Part shown: piece by piece, positions 44,570 through 53,584 of the stretch
How positions within the stretch are numbered: position 1 is the stretch's first letter
Layout of the letters: the number at the start of each line of letters is the position of its first letter
NCBI GenBank assembly: GCA_039028975.1
Contig: JBCCHB010000096.1
Coordinates: forward strand, 1-63,534
Origin: JAHBNG01 sp039028975
GTDB lineage: Bacteria; Chloroflexota; Anaerolineae; Caldilineales; Caldilineaceae
Direction of reading: 5' to 3'
DNA: 63,534 nt
Notes under the pieces: model-generated
The model's database searches: none
What the model was told of the DNA's origin: nothing
The model's input: only the letters and a program-made list of their open reading frames with translations
Made by a program: the position numbers and the translations under genes

Positions 44570-46180
44570 TCAAACCGGGCCTAACTCAATAAAAATCGGC
44601 TCAACCACAACCCGGGTCTGTGGGTCCCGATACGTCACTTGATATTTGGCCCGATTCTTCTCATCAATCTGTTCAGTAAAAAAGACCAGCCAAGCCAAAG
44701 GCCATCCCATGCTGTTAGCATATTTGGCCGTCTGCTCTAGCGCCTTCTTGTATTCATAGGAGTCACTAAAGCTCTTGACCTCTATTCCATAGACCTGACC
44801 AGCATGGTGGATGAGGAGATCAATCTGGCCATTGCCAGTAGGAAATTCCGGCACCACATTGCCCCCTTTGGGCTGCATGAAGTCGGTGAGATATTTATAG
44901 AGGTGGAAGTGAAAGGTGGCTTCGTGGATATGTAAATCTGCCCGTAGCGGAGCGTCTTTCAACGCCGATGCCCGATGTGTTTGGAGATAGCCCTCATATA
45001 GCTTGAGCAGATTTGGAATGTTTAACGAAGTATCTGTGATCACATTTTCTATAGCGATGAATGGATCGTGGAGACGGCCTAAGTTACCAAACATTTCTCT
45101 GGCAAATGAGTTGAAGAGCCGTTTCTGAATAAAAGGGCTGGGAAATTTGACAAATGCGTCGCCTGCGACGTCTTCATAATCGATCACACCATTCATATAG
45201 AGAAAGTTCAGCTCTTCATCATCAAAGCTAAAAGGCACCTTATCGGTCGTTTGAAAAAGTTGCAGCACTTCTTCTTTATAGATCGGTTCATGGGCCTTTT
45301 TGATCAGGTTCATAATGTTGCTGTTGGGTTGGGTATCCCTCGCTCTACCATAGACAATGTTAAATTCTGTCATAGTAATTGGCTGTTCCGGTGTCGGATT
45401 GAAACGCTCCGTCATCAACTCGCCAAACCAACAGGTCAAACCGGGCTGACCCCTCAATTCATAATAAACACGATCGATGACGTCCTGCTCGATGACTTGC
45501 CCACTGGCAGTGATATATTGTTGAAAGAGGTCATTGACTTCAGCCTCGGTCAAATTCGGGATATTGATGCTTCGTTGGGTGTTGAAAGGCGAGCCACTCT
45601 TGCTTTCCAAGCCCAGCACACTACGTACGCCGATAAGGGCGACACCATGTAGCAGATAATATTTTTCCATGGCACTTTTCTCAGATTGCTTTTGACGATG
45701 GATATAAATATTGCGTAATACGCCAGCAACGGACTTGATGACTTGGGGTTGTAGCGCATCAAATTCATCCATGATCAGAATCAAGGGCTTTTGAAGGGTC
45801 GCGGAGGTGAATATCTCATGCAGCTCATCTACATGTTTGGGTATCGGTGTCTCTGTTTTATCAATCTCTAGCTCAATAAAGATTCTCTCTGCAATCTTCT
45901 GAGCAACGATATTCGCATCGCTAAGTGAGTCCAAATCTTGCAGATTAATATCAACCGCCTCGGCCCAATCATACTCACTCTCATCACGGATGCGTCGCCG
46001 GACCCTATGCAGAATCCACGATTTCCCTGCTTGGCGGGGTGCCCATATAGTAATATAATGGCCGCCTTCGCTAGGGTTTTCACCGATAACTTGCCTCAAT
46101 GCTATGTCAATGAGTTCTGTACGCGGCACATGGTAATGTAGCTTGGAATTCACAATTCCATATGATGTAAATTTAGGCAT
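44570..46180 (-). CDS. AAA-like P-loop ATPase with C-terminal PD-(D/E)XK-type domain (copy 2)
   Basis: The ATG follows GGAGG by five bases, giving 536 residues; an in-frame TTG is 18 bp upstream. The N-terminus has LHYHVPRTEL, matching copy 1 at 23812. Walker A is WAPRQAGKSW (residues 47-56), Walker B LILIMDEFDALQ, and the C-terminal nuclease-like module has GQIDLLIHH, YGIEVKSF and a YKKALEQTAKY helix. The shared architecture and N-terminal motif make it a paralogue of copy 1. It ends 27 bp before the start of the giant exoprotein gene, possibly in one transcript. Function is not established. Confidence 0.75.
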   Translation of the reverse strand: MPKFTSYGIVNSKLHYHVPRTELIDIALRQVIGENPSEGGHYITIWAPRQAGKSWILHRVRRRIRDESEYDWAEAVDINLQDLDSLSDANIVAQKIAERIFIELEIDKTETPIPKHVDELHEIFTSATLQKPLILIMDEFDALQPQVIKSVAGVLRNIYIHRQKQSEKSAMEKYYLLHGVALIGVRSVLGLESKSGSPFNTQRSINIPNLTEAEVNDLFQQYITASGQVIEQDVIDRVYYELRGQPGLTCWFGELMTERFNPTPEQPITMTEFNIVYGRARDTQPNSNIMNLIKKAHEPIYKEEVLQLFQTTDKVPFSFDDEELNFLYMNGVIDYEDVAGDAFVKFPSPFIQKRLFNSFAREMFGNLGRLHDPFIAIENVITDTSLNIPNLLKLYEGYLQTHRASALKDAPLRADLHIHEATFHFHLYKYLTDFMQPKGGNVVPEFPTGNGQIDLLIHHAGQVYGIEVKSFSDSYEYKKALEQTAKYANSMGWPLAWLVFFTEQIDEKNRAKYQVTYRDPQTRVVVEPIFIELGPV

Positions 46181-46567
46181 CGACACCTCCACTCTCAAAT
46201 TTGTTCTCCTATGCTACAATTATACCATATTGCCAATAATTTCTTTTTCACCTCTCTCGCCTCCTCTTCAGGTGCTCTCACGGCAGCCATAACAACATCA
46301 ACAAGAGACATTTCAGAATCAGTAGCGGCGTCGAGATTTTTGGTTCTCAGAGACACTGCGGATAATCACTGGTTCAGATTCGTCGCGTTCTCGTCACCGC
46401 TATGTCGCCACCTCGTCGTTCTATCTTGTTAAAGTGAGGATGTATCTCATCAAATGCCAGGTAATCGAGACCTAAGCAGAACTAGGCAGCAGCCTGTCTA
46501 TCTGTATAGAGGTTTATGTTCTCTTGTACTAGGTGCTATAAAGCAGTCAGAAATAGGATAGAAAATA
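46181..46567. other. 387-bp divergent intergenic region
   Basis: Lies between the divergent AAA ATPase and flavoprotein genes and presumably contains both promoters. I see no gene, hairpin or repeat that I can support. Confidence 0.4.
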
Positions 46568-47986
46568 ATGAAAAACGAAATGCCTTATTCTCATGCAATT
46601 GTGATTGGTGGCAGCATTGCCGGTCTTTTGGCCGCCCATGTATTAGCCGATTCATTTGAGCAGGTGACCATCATTGAGCGGGACATCTTTCCTGAAGGGG
46701 TTACGGCACGTAGGGGGGTTCCCCAAGCCCGTCATGCTCACACGCTCTTTATTCGCGGTTTGAACATTATCGAATCGTACTTTCCCGACATTACGAAAGA
46801 ACTAGGCCAGCAAGGGGCCAATATGGTTGACACAGCCGGAGAGATGGCCTGGATGAATCGGGCGGGCTGGGTTCCCCGCTTTACCAGCGATCTCAGAATG
46901 CTGATCTGTAGCCGAGATCTGCTTGAGTGGAATATCCGACGCCGGGTAACAACCCATCCACGCGTGAGCATCCTCCAAAATACTCACGTAATTGGCTTGG
47001 TTCTCAACAGCGCTGGCGATGCTGTTTGTGGCGTCCAAGCGCGCCCAAGCAAAAGTAGCGATGATGACTCAACACAGATCATACCCACCAATCTCGTTGT
47101 GGATGCCAGCGGCCGCAATTCACGCACGCCTCGATGGTTGGCTTCCCTGGGCTATCCTGTCCCGCCAGAAGTTACCGTGGATGCCAAACTTTGGTATGCG
47201 AGTGTACTGTATGAAGCCCCAACCACCCAGCGAGATTGGCAGGGTGCTTTTATCCAAGCCAAACCGCCGGAAACAGCACGATTGGGTATCCTGTTCCCGA
47301 TTGAAAATAACCGCTGGCTGGTCAGTGTAAATGGCTCACCAACAGATGCGCGCCCCACGGACCACGCGAGTATGTTGCGCTTCACGAAAACGTTGCGTAG
47401 TCCGCTCATCCATGACCATTTACAATATGCCAAACCTCTTTCTAGGGTCTACGGCAACGGTAGTTCGGCCAATCGATTGCGCCGATACGAACAGATTCGC
47501 ATGCCTGAGCAGTTGATTGTATTGGGGGATGCCCTCTGCTCATTTAGCCCGACGTATGGTCAAGGCATGACAGTGGCTGCATTGGAAAGCCAAGCCCTAG
47601 CTGACTGTATCCAGACGCAACATAGCCAAGCGCGACATGGCGTACTGCGGGGCCTAACATCTCAATTTCAACAGAAAGCAGCTTCTTTGGTCTCGGGTCC
47701 TTGGACTCTGGCTACCAATGAGGATTACCGCATCTTGCAGGCCACAGGTGACGAACCATCTCGCTCTGTAAAGTTCATGCATTGGTATCTAAACCAATTT
47801 CTTGCCGCTACGATCAATGATGAAGTACTTCATGCCCAGTTTTTGAGAATAGTCCATATGATGGATGGTCCTGAACAGCTCTTCCAGCCTAAGACGTTAT
47901 GGCGGATGGCATGGGCTAACTTACAACGCAGAGATGCTCAATCAATACTTCTCCATGATCCACAAGTATCTGCGAATGTCTTATAA
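46568..47986 (+). CDS. FAD-dependent monooxygenase/geranylgeranyl reductase-type flavoprotein
   Basis: A 472-residue protein with three FAD-binding signatures: IVIGGSIAGLLAAHVL (Rossmann), VVDASGRNSRTPRWL, and VLGDALCSFSPTYGQGMTVAAL, the GD motif that contacts ribityl phosphate. The set fits the p-hydroxybenzoate hydroxylase/squalene epoxidase/GGR superfamily, which hydroxylates, epoxidises or reduces lipophilic compounds. AGGATAG lies upstream of the first ATG; a second ATG follows four codons later. It is a single gene with no biosynthetic cluster around, so the substrate is unknown. Confidence 0.82.
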   Translation: MKNEMPYSHAIVIGGSIAGLLAAHVLADSFEQVTIIERDIFPEGVTARRGVPQARHAHTLFIRGLNIIESYFPDITKELGQQGANMVDTAGEMAWMNRAGWVPRFTSDLRMLICSRDLLEWNIRRRVTTHPRVSILQNTHVIGLVLNSAGDAVCGVQARPSKSSDDDSTQIIPTNLVVDASGRNSRTPRWLASLGYPVPPEVTVDAKLWYASVLYEAPTTQRDWQGAFIQAKPPETARLGILFPIENNRWLVSVNGSPTDARPTDHASMLRFTKTLRSPLIHDHLQYAKPLSRVYGNGSSANRLRRYEQIRMPEQLIVLGDALCSFSPTYGQGMTVAALESQALADCIQTQHSQARHGVLRGLTSQFQQKAASLVSGPWTLATNEDYRILQATGDEPSRSVKFMHWYLNQFLAATINDEVLHAQFLRIVHMMDGPEQLFQPKTLWRMAWANLQRRDAQSILLHDPQVSANVL

Positions 47987-47991
47987 ATGGT

Positions 47992-48084
47992 CAGAAAAGG
48001 CTTGTCCTCATGAAGATGGGGATCCCCTCCCTCCTTGAAAATTCTCAGAGTGGATGGGTCAAGAGTCGGGGCAAGCCTCTTCTG
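47992..48084. terminator. Long inverted repeat between convergent genes
   Basis: cagaaaaggcttg (47992-48004) pairs with caagcctcttctg (48072-48084), 13 bp with one mismatch, around a 67-nt loop. It lies between the flavoprotein stop and the convergent permease stop. A bidirectional terminator role is inferred from position. Confidence 0.35.
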
Positions 48085-48100
48085 GTGAAGTATATGATGG

Positions 48101-50497
48101 CTATCGCCTTTCAATAATCGACACCGGATCCAGCCGCAAAAGCATCCAGACAATTGTACCGATACTCGCTGCGAACACGGCCAAAGGAATGGGTAAGGTG
48201 AAGAGCCACGGTGTAGGGTTACTCATATTTAAGGTAAGTCCCAGCCGCGCAAAGAGGCCGAACTTGAGATAGATTAGGCCCACCAAACAGAAAAAGAGGC
48301 TTAGCGCCCACGCTGTGCCTGTGACGAATAGTGTTTCGCGAACGGTGCGCCAGACGAGTTGAAGGCGGCTATGCCCCAATGCATAAAGCACGCCAAATTC
48401 GGACTGTCTCTGCATAAAAAAGATGTAGTTGAGTACGGCTAGGGCCAATGCAGCGACCAGGGCAACGAGGCTTTCGATCAGGGCAATGGCCATAATCATT
48501 GTTCGCACTTCTTGCTCAGCCCTGGCAGCATCGAGGCGATAGGTGGCAATGCCTACTTGCTCAGTTGACCAGGCGCTTTCCATCCAATCATCCAATTCTG
48601 TTTTCTGACCAGCGTTGGGGACAACGATCAGGTTATTGGCACCATAGGTACCGTTGACAAACGGCTCCTGTTTGAGAATAAACTCTTGGGATACAAAGGC
48701 CAATAGGTTCTGCTCTTCATATGCCGTTGCGCGGGCAAAGACGCCTGACACAACAAACTCGGTAGGCAAGACAGGAGCGCCGTCATATATGGGCTGCTCT
48801 CGGTGACCAATAACATCACCGACCTGTAGTGAGCGATTAAGGGCCATGATCTCTGAGATAACCATTTCATTAGATTGGGGGCGCGGCAAGGCTCCTTCCT
48901 TGAGCCGCAAATCATAGAAGTCGATCAAGTAGCGCATATCGTCTGCCATGAGAGCATAGGTTCTGACGCCGTAAGAGGCAAAAGGTGGAATGGAGACGCG
49001 CATGGGCTGAAATTGAATGCCATGAATTGTTCGGCTCACCGCGGGATGAGTCTTGATCTGGTGAATGACATCTGGCTGGACGGTTGGTGAAGAGAGGGGA
49101 TAGACAACGTTGACCAGCCGTCGATCCCCTCGCTCTAAATGGAGTCCAATAGATGAGAGCGAAAAGATAAAGACCAGAATCACAATGGCCGTAATCATAA
49201 AACTCATGGCACTAATCAGCAATGTTGCCCGCTGACGATGCCGAGAAAAAAATGCCAATGATGTCAAAGGGCGTAATGGACCGGCGCCTAAAGCGTTCCT
49301 GGTTATCGTACCTTGGCCTGATAGCTTGATGTCATTGCTGCTTACTTTGAGATCCCGCTGCTCTACCATGGCCACCGAGTCTAACCTGCCCGATAGGCGC
49401 GTCAAGTTGAGCGTTACGTGACCGATGACCATAATCGGCAGAGGGCATGTTAGGTAGATTGCCCAAGGAGAAAAGAGGGGAAGCTCATACCCCTTGGGCG
49501 TAAAGTAAAGCGTGCGGAGTACGATCAGAACGAGTAGAGCTAGACCAAGGCCCAGCAGCCAACCAAGGCCAGTGAGCAGAGCCGTTTCGGTAGCGACGTG
49601 TCGAATTAACCAGCGCCTAGAATGGCCCATTGCGTTCAGCACACCAAATTCTGGCAACCTGCGGTCAAAGGCAATTTGATTGATGATGCCGATGACGACT
49701 GTAATGATGATGGCAACCAACACCTCCACCGGAATTAGATAGATGAGTCCACTGGTAAATTCCGCGTCAATGCGCTCAGTGAGCTGTGGCAATGTTCTAG
49801 TTTGGGTCCGATTGCTTTGAACTTGGGTGAGTAGAAATTCGTTGACTATCTGTTTATACCCTTGTTGGGCCAGAACAATGACGCCTTTTGTGGCTCGGTG
49901 TTGATAAAGATGATGATCACTTACATATTCGTGAGAGATGATAGCTATCCGTACATCTCCCTTGAGCACGCCCACTACTTGAAGCGGGTCAACTAGATCC
50001 CAATACCTGTCGTGGTGAACTTCTCGGCTAAGGGGATCACCTACCTCTACACCCAATGTTGCCGCCAACTCTTCCGACAGCATGATCCCGTTGCTGTGGG
50101 GCTGAACAAAATTACCTTCTTTCAGTACGACACCAGCTCTCCTCACAACGGTCTCAATATCCCCAGCCCGAACCCCAAAAAGGGGCAATCTCGATTCACC
50201 AACGGTTGGATTGGGTAGATCGATGGGCAAGGAATAGAGCGAAAGAACCTCTGCCACATGGGGATGGACGCGTATCTGCTCGATAATCTCCGAATCCAAC
50301 TCGGGCTGACCTTCTGGGAAGACGAGGCTCATTCGGTCCAAGTAGGTATGGGCATATCGACCTGGCTCAACAAAGGTGGCGGGGATTAAAATGCCCATCA
50401 AGTATAGCCCCATAGTCGCCAAGCCAGCTAGGCTAATGAATAGCCCAGCCCTCCCCTTATGGCGACGATAGAAGGTCCAAAGCGAGAGAGGGTTCAT
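48101..50497 (-). CDS. FtsX-type ABC transporter permease with duplicated domain
   Basis: The 798-residue protein has two FtsX/MacB-permease halves, each with one N-terminal segment, a large extracytoplasmic domain and three later segments, about eight in all. It ends DPVSIIERR, typical of the family. An in-frame ATG 45 bp upstream exists, but that stretch consists of the same short repeats as the adjacent tandem-repeat block, so the ATG giving MNPLSLW was chosen. No clear ribosome binding site at either. With the ATPase at 53585-54265 it forms a LolCDE/MacB-like exporter or mechanotransmitter. The cargo is unknown. Confidence 0.85.
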   Translation of the reverse strand: MNPLSLWTFYRRHKGRAGLFISLAGLATMGLYLMGILIPATFVEPGRYAHTYLDRMSLVFPEGQPELDSEIIEQIRVHPHVAEVLSLYSLPIDLPNPTVGESRLPLFGVRAGDIETVVRRAGVVLKEGNFVQPHSNGIMLSEELAATLGVEVGDPLSREVHHDRYWDLVDPLQVVGVLKGDVRIAIISHEYVSDHHLYQHRATKGVIVLAQQGYKQIVNEFLLTQVQSNRTQTRTLPQLTERIDAEFTSGLIYLIPVEVLVAIIITVVIGIINQIAFDRRLPEFGVLNAMGHSRRWLIRHVATETALLTGLGWLLGLGLALLVLIVLRTLYFTPKGYELPLFSPWAIYLTCPLPIMVIGHVTLNLTRLSGRLDSVAMVEQRDLKVSSNDIKLSGQGTITRNALGAGPLRPLTSLAFFSRHRQRATLLISAMSFMITAIVILVFIFSLSSIGLHLERGDRRLVNVVYPLSSPTVQPDVIHQIKTHPAVSRTIHGIQFQPMRVSIPPFASYGVRTYALMADDMRYLIDFYDLRLKEGALPRPQSNEMVISEIMALNRSLQVGDVIGHREQPIYDGAPVLPTEFVVSGVFARATAYEEQNLLAFVSQEFILKQEPFVNGTYGANNLIVVPNAGQKTELDDWMESAWSTEQVGIATYRLDAARAEQEVRTMIMAIALIESLVALVAALALAVLNYIFFMQRQSEFGVLYALGHSRLQLVWRTVRETLFVTGTAWALSLFFCLVGLIYLKFGLFARLGLTLNMSNPTPWLFTLPIPLAVFAASIGTIVWMLLRLDPVSIIERR

Positions 50498-50545
50498 GGT
50501 AATCGGTGAGTCAGTAATCGGTGCGTCGGAAGTCAATGTCATTGA

Positions 50546-50825
50546 GTTCGTGGAGACTGCGATGCACGGTGTCCTGAATTTCCTTCCTTCCGGTCAGAAT
50601 CTTCACCGTGCGTTGCAACCGAAACGGCTTAACTCAATGGCATTGAGTAGTCAGTGAGTCGGTAAGTCGGTAGTCAAGTCTATAGGTTCGTTGAGACTGC
50701 GATGCACGGCGTTCTGGGGTTTGGACCTTCCAGTCAGAGACATCGCCATGCGTTGCAGCCGGAACGACTTAACTTAATGGCATTGAGTAGTTAGTGAGTC
50801 GGTAAGTCGATGAGTCAGCAATCGA
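50546..50825. repeat. Two tandem copies of a 140-bp repeat
   Basis: gttcg at 50546 recurs at 50686, and cattgagtag at 50641 recurs at 50781, giving a 140-bp period. Each copy holds a hairpin (gcgatgcacggtg ... caccgtgcgttgc, less perfect in copy 2) and a tail of short agtcagtgagtcggtaagtcggt repeats. The repeat abuts and extends into the upstream start region of the permease gene. The rest of the gap, to 50879, is more of the gactgaac-like short repeats. Confidence 0.75.
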
Positions 50826-50879
50826 TGAACCGGTGGACTGAATACCGACCTACTGACTACTAGCCCACTGATTCACCGA

Positions 50880-52604
50880 TCATCTCCCTAAAATACCTTC
50901 CAATATTTCCCGCTGTTGTGGCGTCATATCAGGCTGAGTTTGGATGACTAGTTCACCATTTTCGATACGAGCATCGATCCCGGCACCTGCCAAGTGTTCG
51001 AGGGGCAAGGGTGCAGGATTGGTGACATAGGTCTGAAAGAACTCGCTTAGGTCTTTGCCGCTTAGCTCTTCAGCCAGCGCTTGAACATCTTCAGTGGTGT
51101 AGCCACCAGGTACCCCAGCATGACGCTCATACAAGGTAGCCATGAGGGTATCAAAGCTCTTTTCGTTGTGGGTCTCTTGGCGAATCATCACATCTAAGGC
51201 CATGCCAGTAAAGCCGCCCCCAACATAAAGCAAGCCCCAATGAGCATCCTTATTCTTCGCCGCTTCCTGGATGGAAAGTTCACCAATTCCTGGGTCCATC
51301 CGATAGCGTTCGTAGGAATGAGTAATCAGGCGATCAAACAACCCCTTTTCATCCAGGAAGCCAGTGTGAGTTAGCGCCTTGAGCGAGTAATATTCGGTGA
51401 TACCTTCTTTGAACCACTCCTCTTGCCAGGGCTGCGTTGGGCTGGGCCGAATGGTCTTACCGTTCCACAGATGCATCAACTCATGTAGGAAAAGATGGAC
51501 CACCATCTCCCACTCCTGTTCTACGGTGCCTTCCTCGACGATCATATCGAAGTTTCGACCAATCGCCTCCCCATCAGTTAAGGGTCCGCTGTTTATGATG
51601 ACAGCGATCTTGGCAAATGGGTCACCCATGCTATCGATGGGGCCACCACCCAACACCTCTGCATAGTAACCCAGTCCGTCTTCCATAATCTGAACAAATT
51701 GTTCTTTCTTTGCTGCAATCTCATCCCCGCCTAGGGCAAAGGCAACCTCTTGTTGACCAATAGTAACCGTAAAGTCAGTGTGGGTGCCAGCAAAGAGCAT
51801 GGACTCTTGTAGATCAGTCACGTCAGTAACATGAAACGAGTGGAGTAGTTTCGAGTCGTTTTCCTCCCCTTTATGCTGCCACGGTGTGGTTACTGTCCAA
51901 GCTGATGGCAGATCAAAGGTTACCTGAATCTCCTTGTCACGGCCAATTACGCCATTGGAAATGAAGAGTGCCCGGCCTACATAGAAGACACCCCAATCAG
52001 TCATGAATGCGCCTGAATCAAGGCCTCCTGGAATCTCTATCGTATCATGTTCCAGCAGAATATCATAGCGTAGGGTGATGACCTGACCCGTCTGCGCATT
52101 GATCTGCCATTTTGGTACGCCGGGTCGAAAGCCAATACAATTGGTAATCTGGCCAAAGTGACAATTGTCATACTGAACGGCACAGGTGAAGATGCCCAAC
52201 ATGCCGCAGCGCTCTGCCTCGATTGGATTCCCGGCTTCATCCATAACCTCGAAATTGCGCACAAAGTCACCCCAGATCCCAGGATCAACGCCTTCGTGGG
52301 TCATAAAGAGAATGGTATCTTCCAGCTCGATCTGCGCTTCGACATGAGCGATTCGGTGATTCTCTTCTGGAATGGCCACAGTATACAAAATCGATTGAGC
52401 TGGTGCATTTGACAAGGCCATTGTTTTGAAAATGGTATATGTGATCGCAACGATCAGCACCAGCAGTATGATCAACAGGGTAAGCAATATCTTTTTCAAG
52501 GGAAAACCTTTTGGTATGCTCTGAGGGTTTAGGTTCTTATCTGCGTTTGGTCTGTTCCAAAGCGTTACAGTTGGTTGCGAGTCAATCGACTGATGTACGG
52601 TCAT
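50880..52604 (-). CDS. Membrane-anchored M61-like metallopeptidase
   Basis: 574 residues with one N-terminal membrane segment (LLTLLIILLVLIVAITY) and the gluzincin zinc motif HELMH, followed by LWNGKTIRP and, about 17 residues on, WFKEGITEYYS with the third Glu ligand. The HLWN-x-K-x-IRP context points to M61 glycyl aminopeptidase-like enzymes rather than classic M1. The usual C-terminal PDZ domain is not recognisable; the protein ends in a short GI/L-rich segment. The Shine-Dalgarno is a strong AGGAGG five bases before the ATG. It lies between the six-segment protein and the permease on one strand and is likely part of the exporter module, acting on an exported or surface peptide. Confidence 0.82.
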   Translation of the reverse strand: MTVHQSIDSQPTVTLWNRPNADKNLNPQSIPKGFPLKKILLTLLIILLVLIVAITYTIFKTMALSNAPAQSILYTVAIPEENHRIAHVEAQIELEDTILFMTHEGVDPGIWGDFVRNFEVMDEAGNPIEAERCGMLGIFTCAVQYDNCHFGQITNCIGFRPGVPKWQINAQTGQVITLRYDILLEHDTIEIPGGLDSGAFMTDWGVFYVGRALFISNGVIGRDKEIQVTFDLPSAWTVTTPWQHKGEENDSKLLHSFHVTDVTDLQESMLFAGTHTDFTVTIGQQEVAFALGGDEIAAKKEQFVQIMEDGLGYYAEVLGGGPIDSMGDPFAKIAVIINSGPLTDGEAIGRNFDMIVEEGTVEQEWEMVVHLFLHELMHLWNGKTIRPSPTQPWQEEWFKEGITEYYSLKALTHTGFLDEKGLFDRLITHSYERYRMDPGIGELSIQEAAKNKDAHWGLLYVGGGFTGMALDVMIRQETHNEKSFDTLMATLYERHAGVPGGYTTEDVQALAEELSGKDLSEFFQTYVTNPAPLPLEHLAGAGIDARIENGELVIQTQPDMTPQQREILEGILGR

Positions 52605-52617
52605 TTTTCCTCCTATA

Positions 52618-52693
52618 CTGCGGTTGTTTTGAGAACGGTTGTTTTCGATACCCTATCACAGAAATGAAACTTCTGTTTTCAAACGGAGTTAAG
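52618..52693. repeat. Palindromic element related to copies A and B (copy C)
   Basis: Starts ctgcggttgttttga, ends ttttcaaacggagttaag, with the same arm design as copies A and B but more divergence. It lies between two genes of an operon: its right end covers the stop codon of the upstream membrane protein gene (52689-52691) and its left end lies 14 bp before the ATG of the peptidase gene, immediately upstream of that gene's ribosome binding site. Confidence 0.7.
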
Positions 52694-53360
52694 TATTCTG
52701 TCGTAGAAGATTCCCAATACTCGCCATTCCGACCCAAATCATTCCCCATGCCAGGAGCGGCATCCATTCCGTCACTTCACCGAAGATAGTCAGAAGTACG
52801 CCAATGATTGCGGTGGCGCTCATCCAACGCGGAGCAAGCCGATAGATTAAAAGTTCCACCAACAACATGGCTAGGCCAACAAAGAAACCTATTGCGAGGG
52901 CAAAGTAGAGAACCCCAATGAAAAAACCTATTGATAGGGTAAAAAAAGGTGTCTGAATCAGCGGCAAACCGCTGGCTTGTTCAAGCACCGTGTTTACCAG
53001 ATCACGCTCAGGACTCATAGCCATGGGGATTTGGATTAGGTCTAGGGCAAATTGACCACTGTTCGCCAAGATACCCAGGAAGGTAAGTGAGACCCCCATG
53101 TCCGTGTATGCTGTCCTTTTGTAACGGAGCAGATGGTAGAGGCCCGCTATCACTGGTATATAAAGCGCGATGGCCAAGATAAAGAATAGATGCGAGTAGA
53201 GCCATGCTTCAACATTGTTGGCGATTGCTTCCATGTGAGGCGCTGGATCAACTCGCTTTTGATAGAGGAATCCCCACCCAATGAGCATGGCAAGTGGGGC
53301 CAGAATCATCGATAGGGAGATGACGGCTCTTTGGTAATGTTTGAGATCAATCGTTGTCAT
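52689..53360 (-). CDS. Multi-pass membrane protein of unknown family
   Basis: 223 residues with about six hydrophobic segments and short loops (for example LAPLAMLIGWGFLY, LFFILAIALYIPVIAGL, FFIGVLYFALAIGFFVGL). No family was recognised. It lies between the ABC ATPase gene and the peptidase gene on one strand. The last codons and stop lie inside the palindromic element copy C, so the original C-terminus may have been altered. A role in the exporter module is inferred from position only. Confidence 0.65.
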   Translation of the reverse strand: MTTIDLKHYQRAVISLSMILAPLAMLIGWGFLYQKRVDPAPHMEAIANNVEAWLYSHLFFILAIALYIPVIAGLYHLLRYKRTAYTDMGVSLTFLGILANSGQFALDLIQIPMAMSPERDLVNTVLEQASGLPLIQTPFFTLSIGFFIGVLYFALAIGFFVGLAMLLVELLIYRLAPRWMSATAIIGVLLTIFGEVTEWMPLLAWGMIWVGMASIGNLLRQNT

Positions 53361-53456
53361 AGAGTAAGCCTCCTTTGACTTTCGCCTGTAGAGAAGTCGA
53401 TAGATTGCTGCGCTTATCTACAGAATAGACGAGGTGGGCGGATTACTCTATGGGTG

Positions 53457-53506
53457 ACTGTCATGGGCGCATATGACAACTGTCATGTGAATTGTGACGG
53501 TGTCAC
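53457..53506. promoter_or_regulatory. Cluster of palindromic operator-like sites
   Basis: ATGACA-AC-TGTCAT (53473-53486) is a perfect 6-2-6 palindrome, actgtcatg recurs at 53457-53465 and 53479-53487, and gtgac-ggt-gtcac (53494-53506) is a 5-3-5 palindrome. They sit about 100 bp upstream of the membrane protein start, between it and the ABC ATPase gene. Candidate binding site for the neighbouring NarL-type regulator or a dimeric repressor; this is inference. Confidence 0.45.
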
Positions 53507-53584
53507 TTTTTTAGTGTATCACTCTGGCTAATGGGGAGGGAGTGCCAGGAGAAGCTAAAGACAGGACAAAACTATACAATTGAT

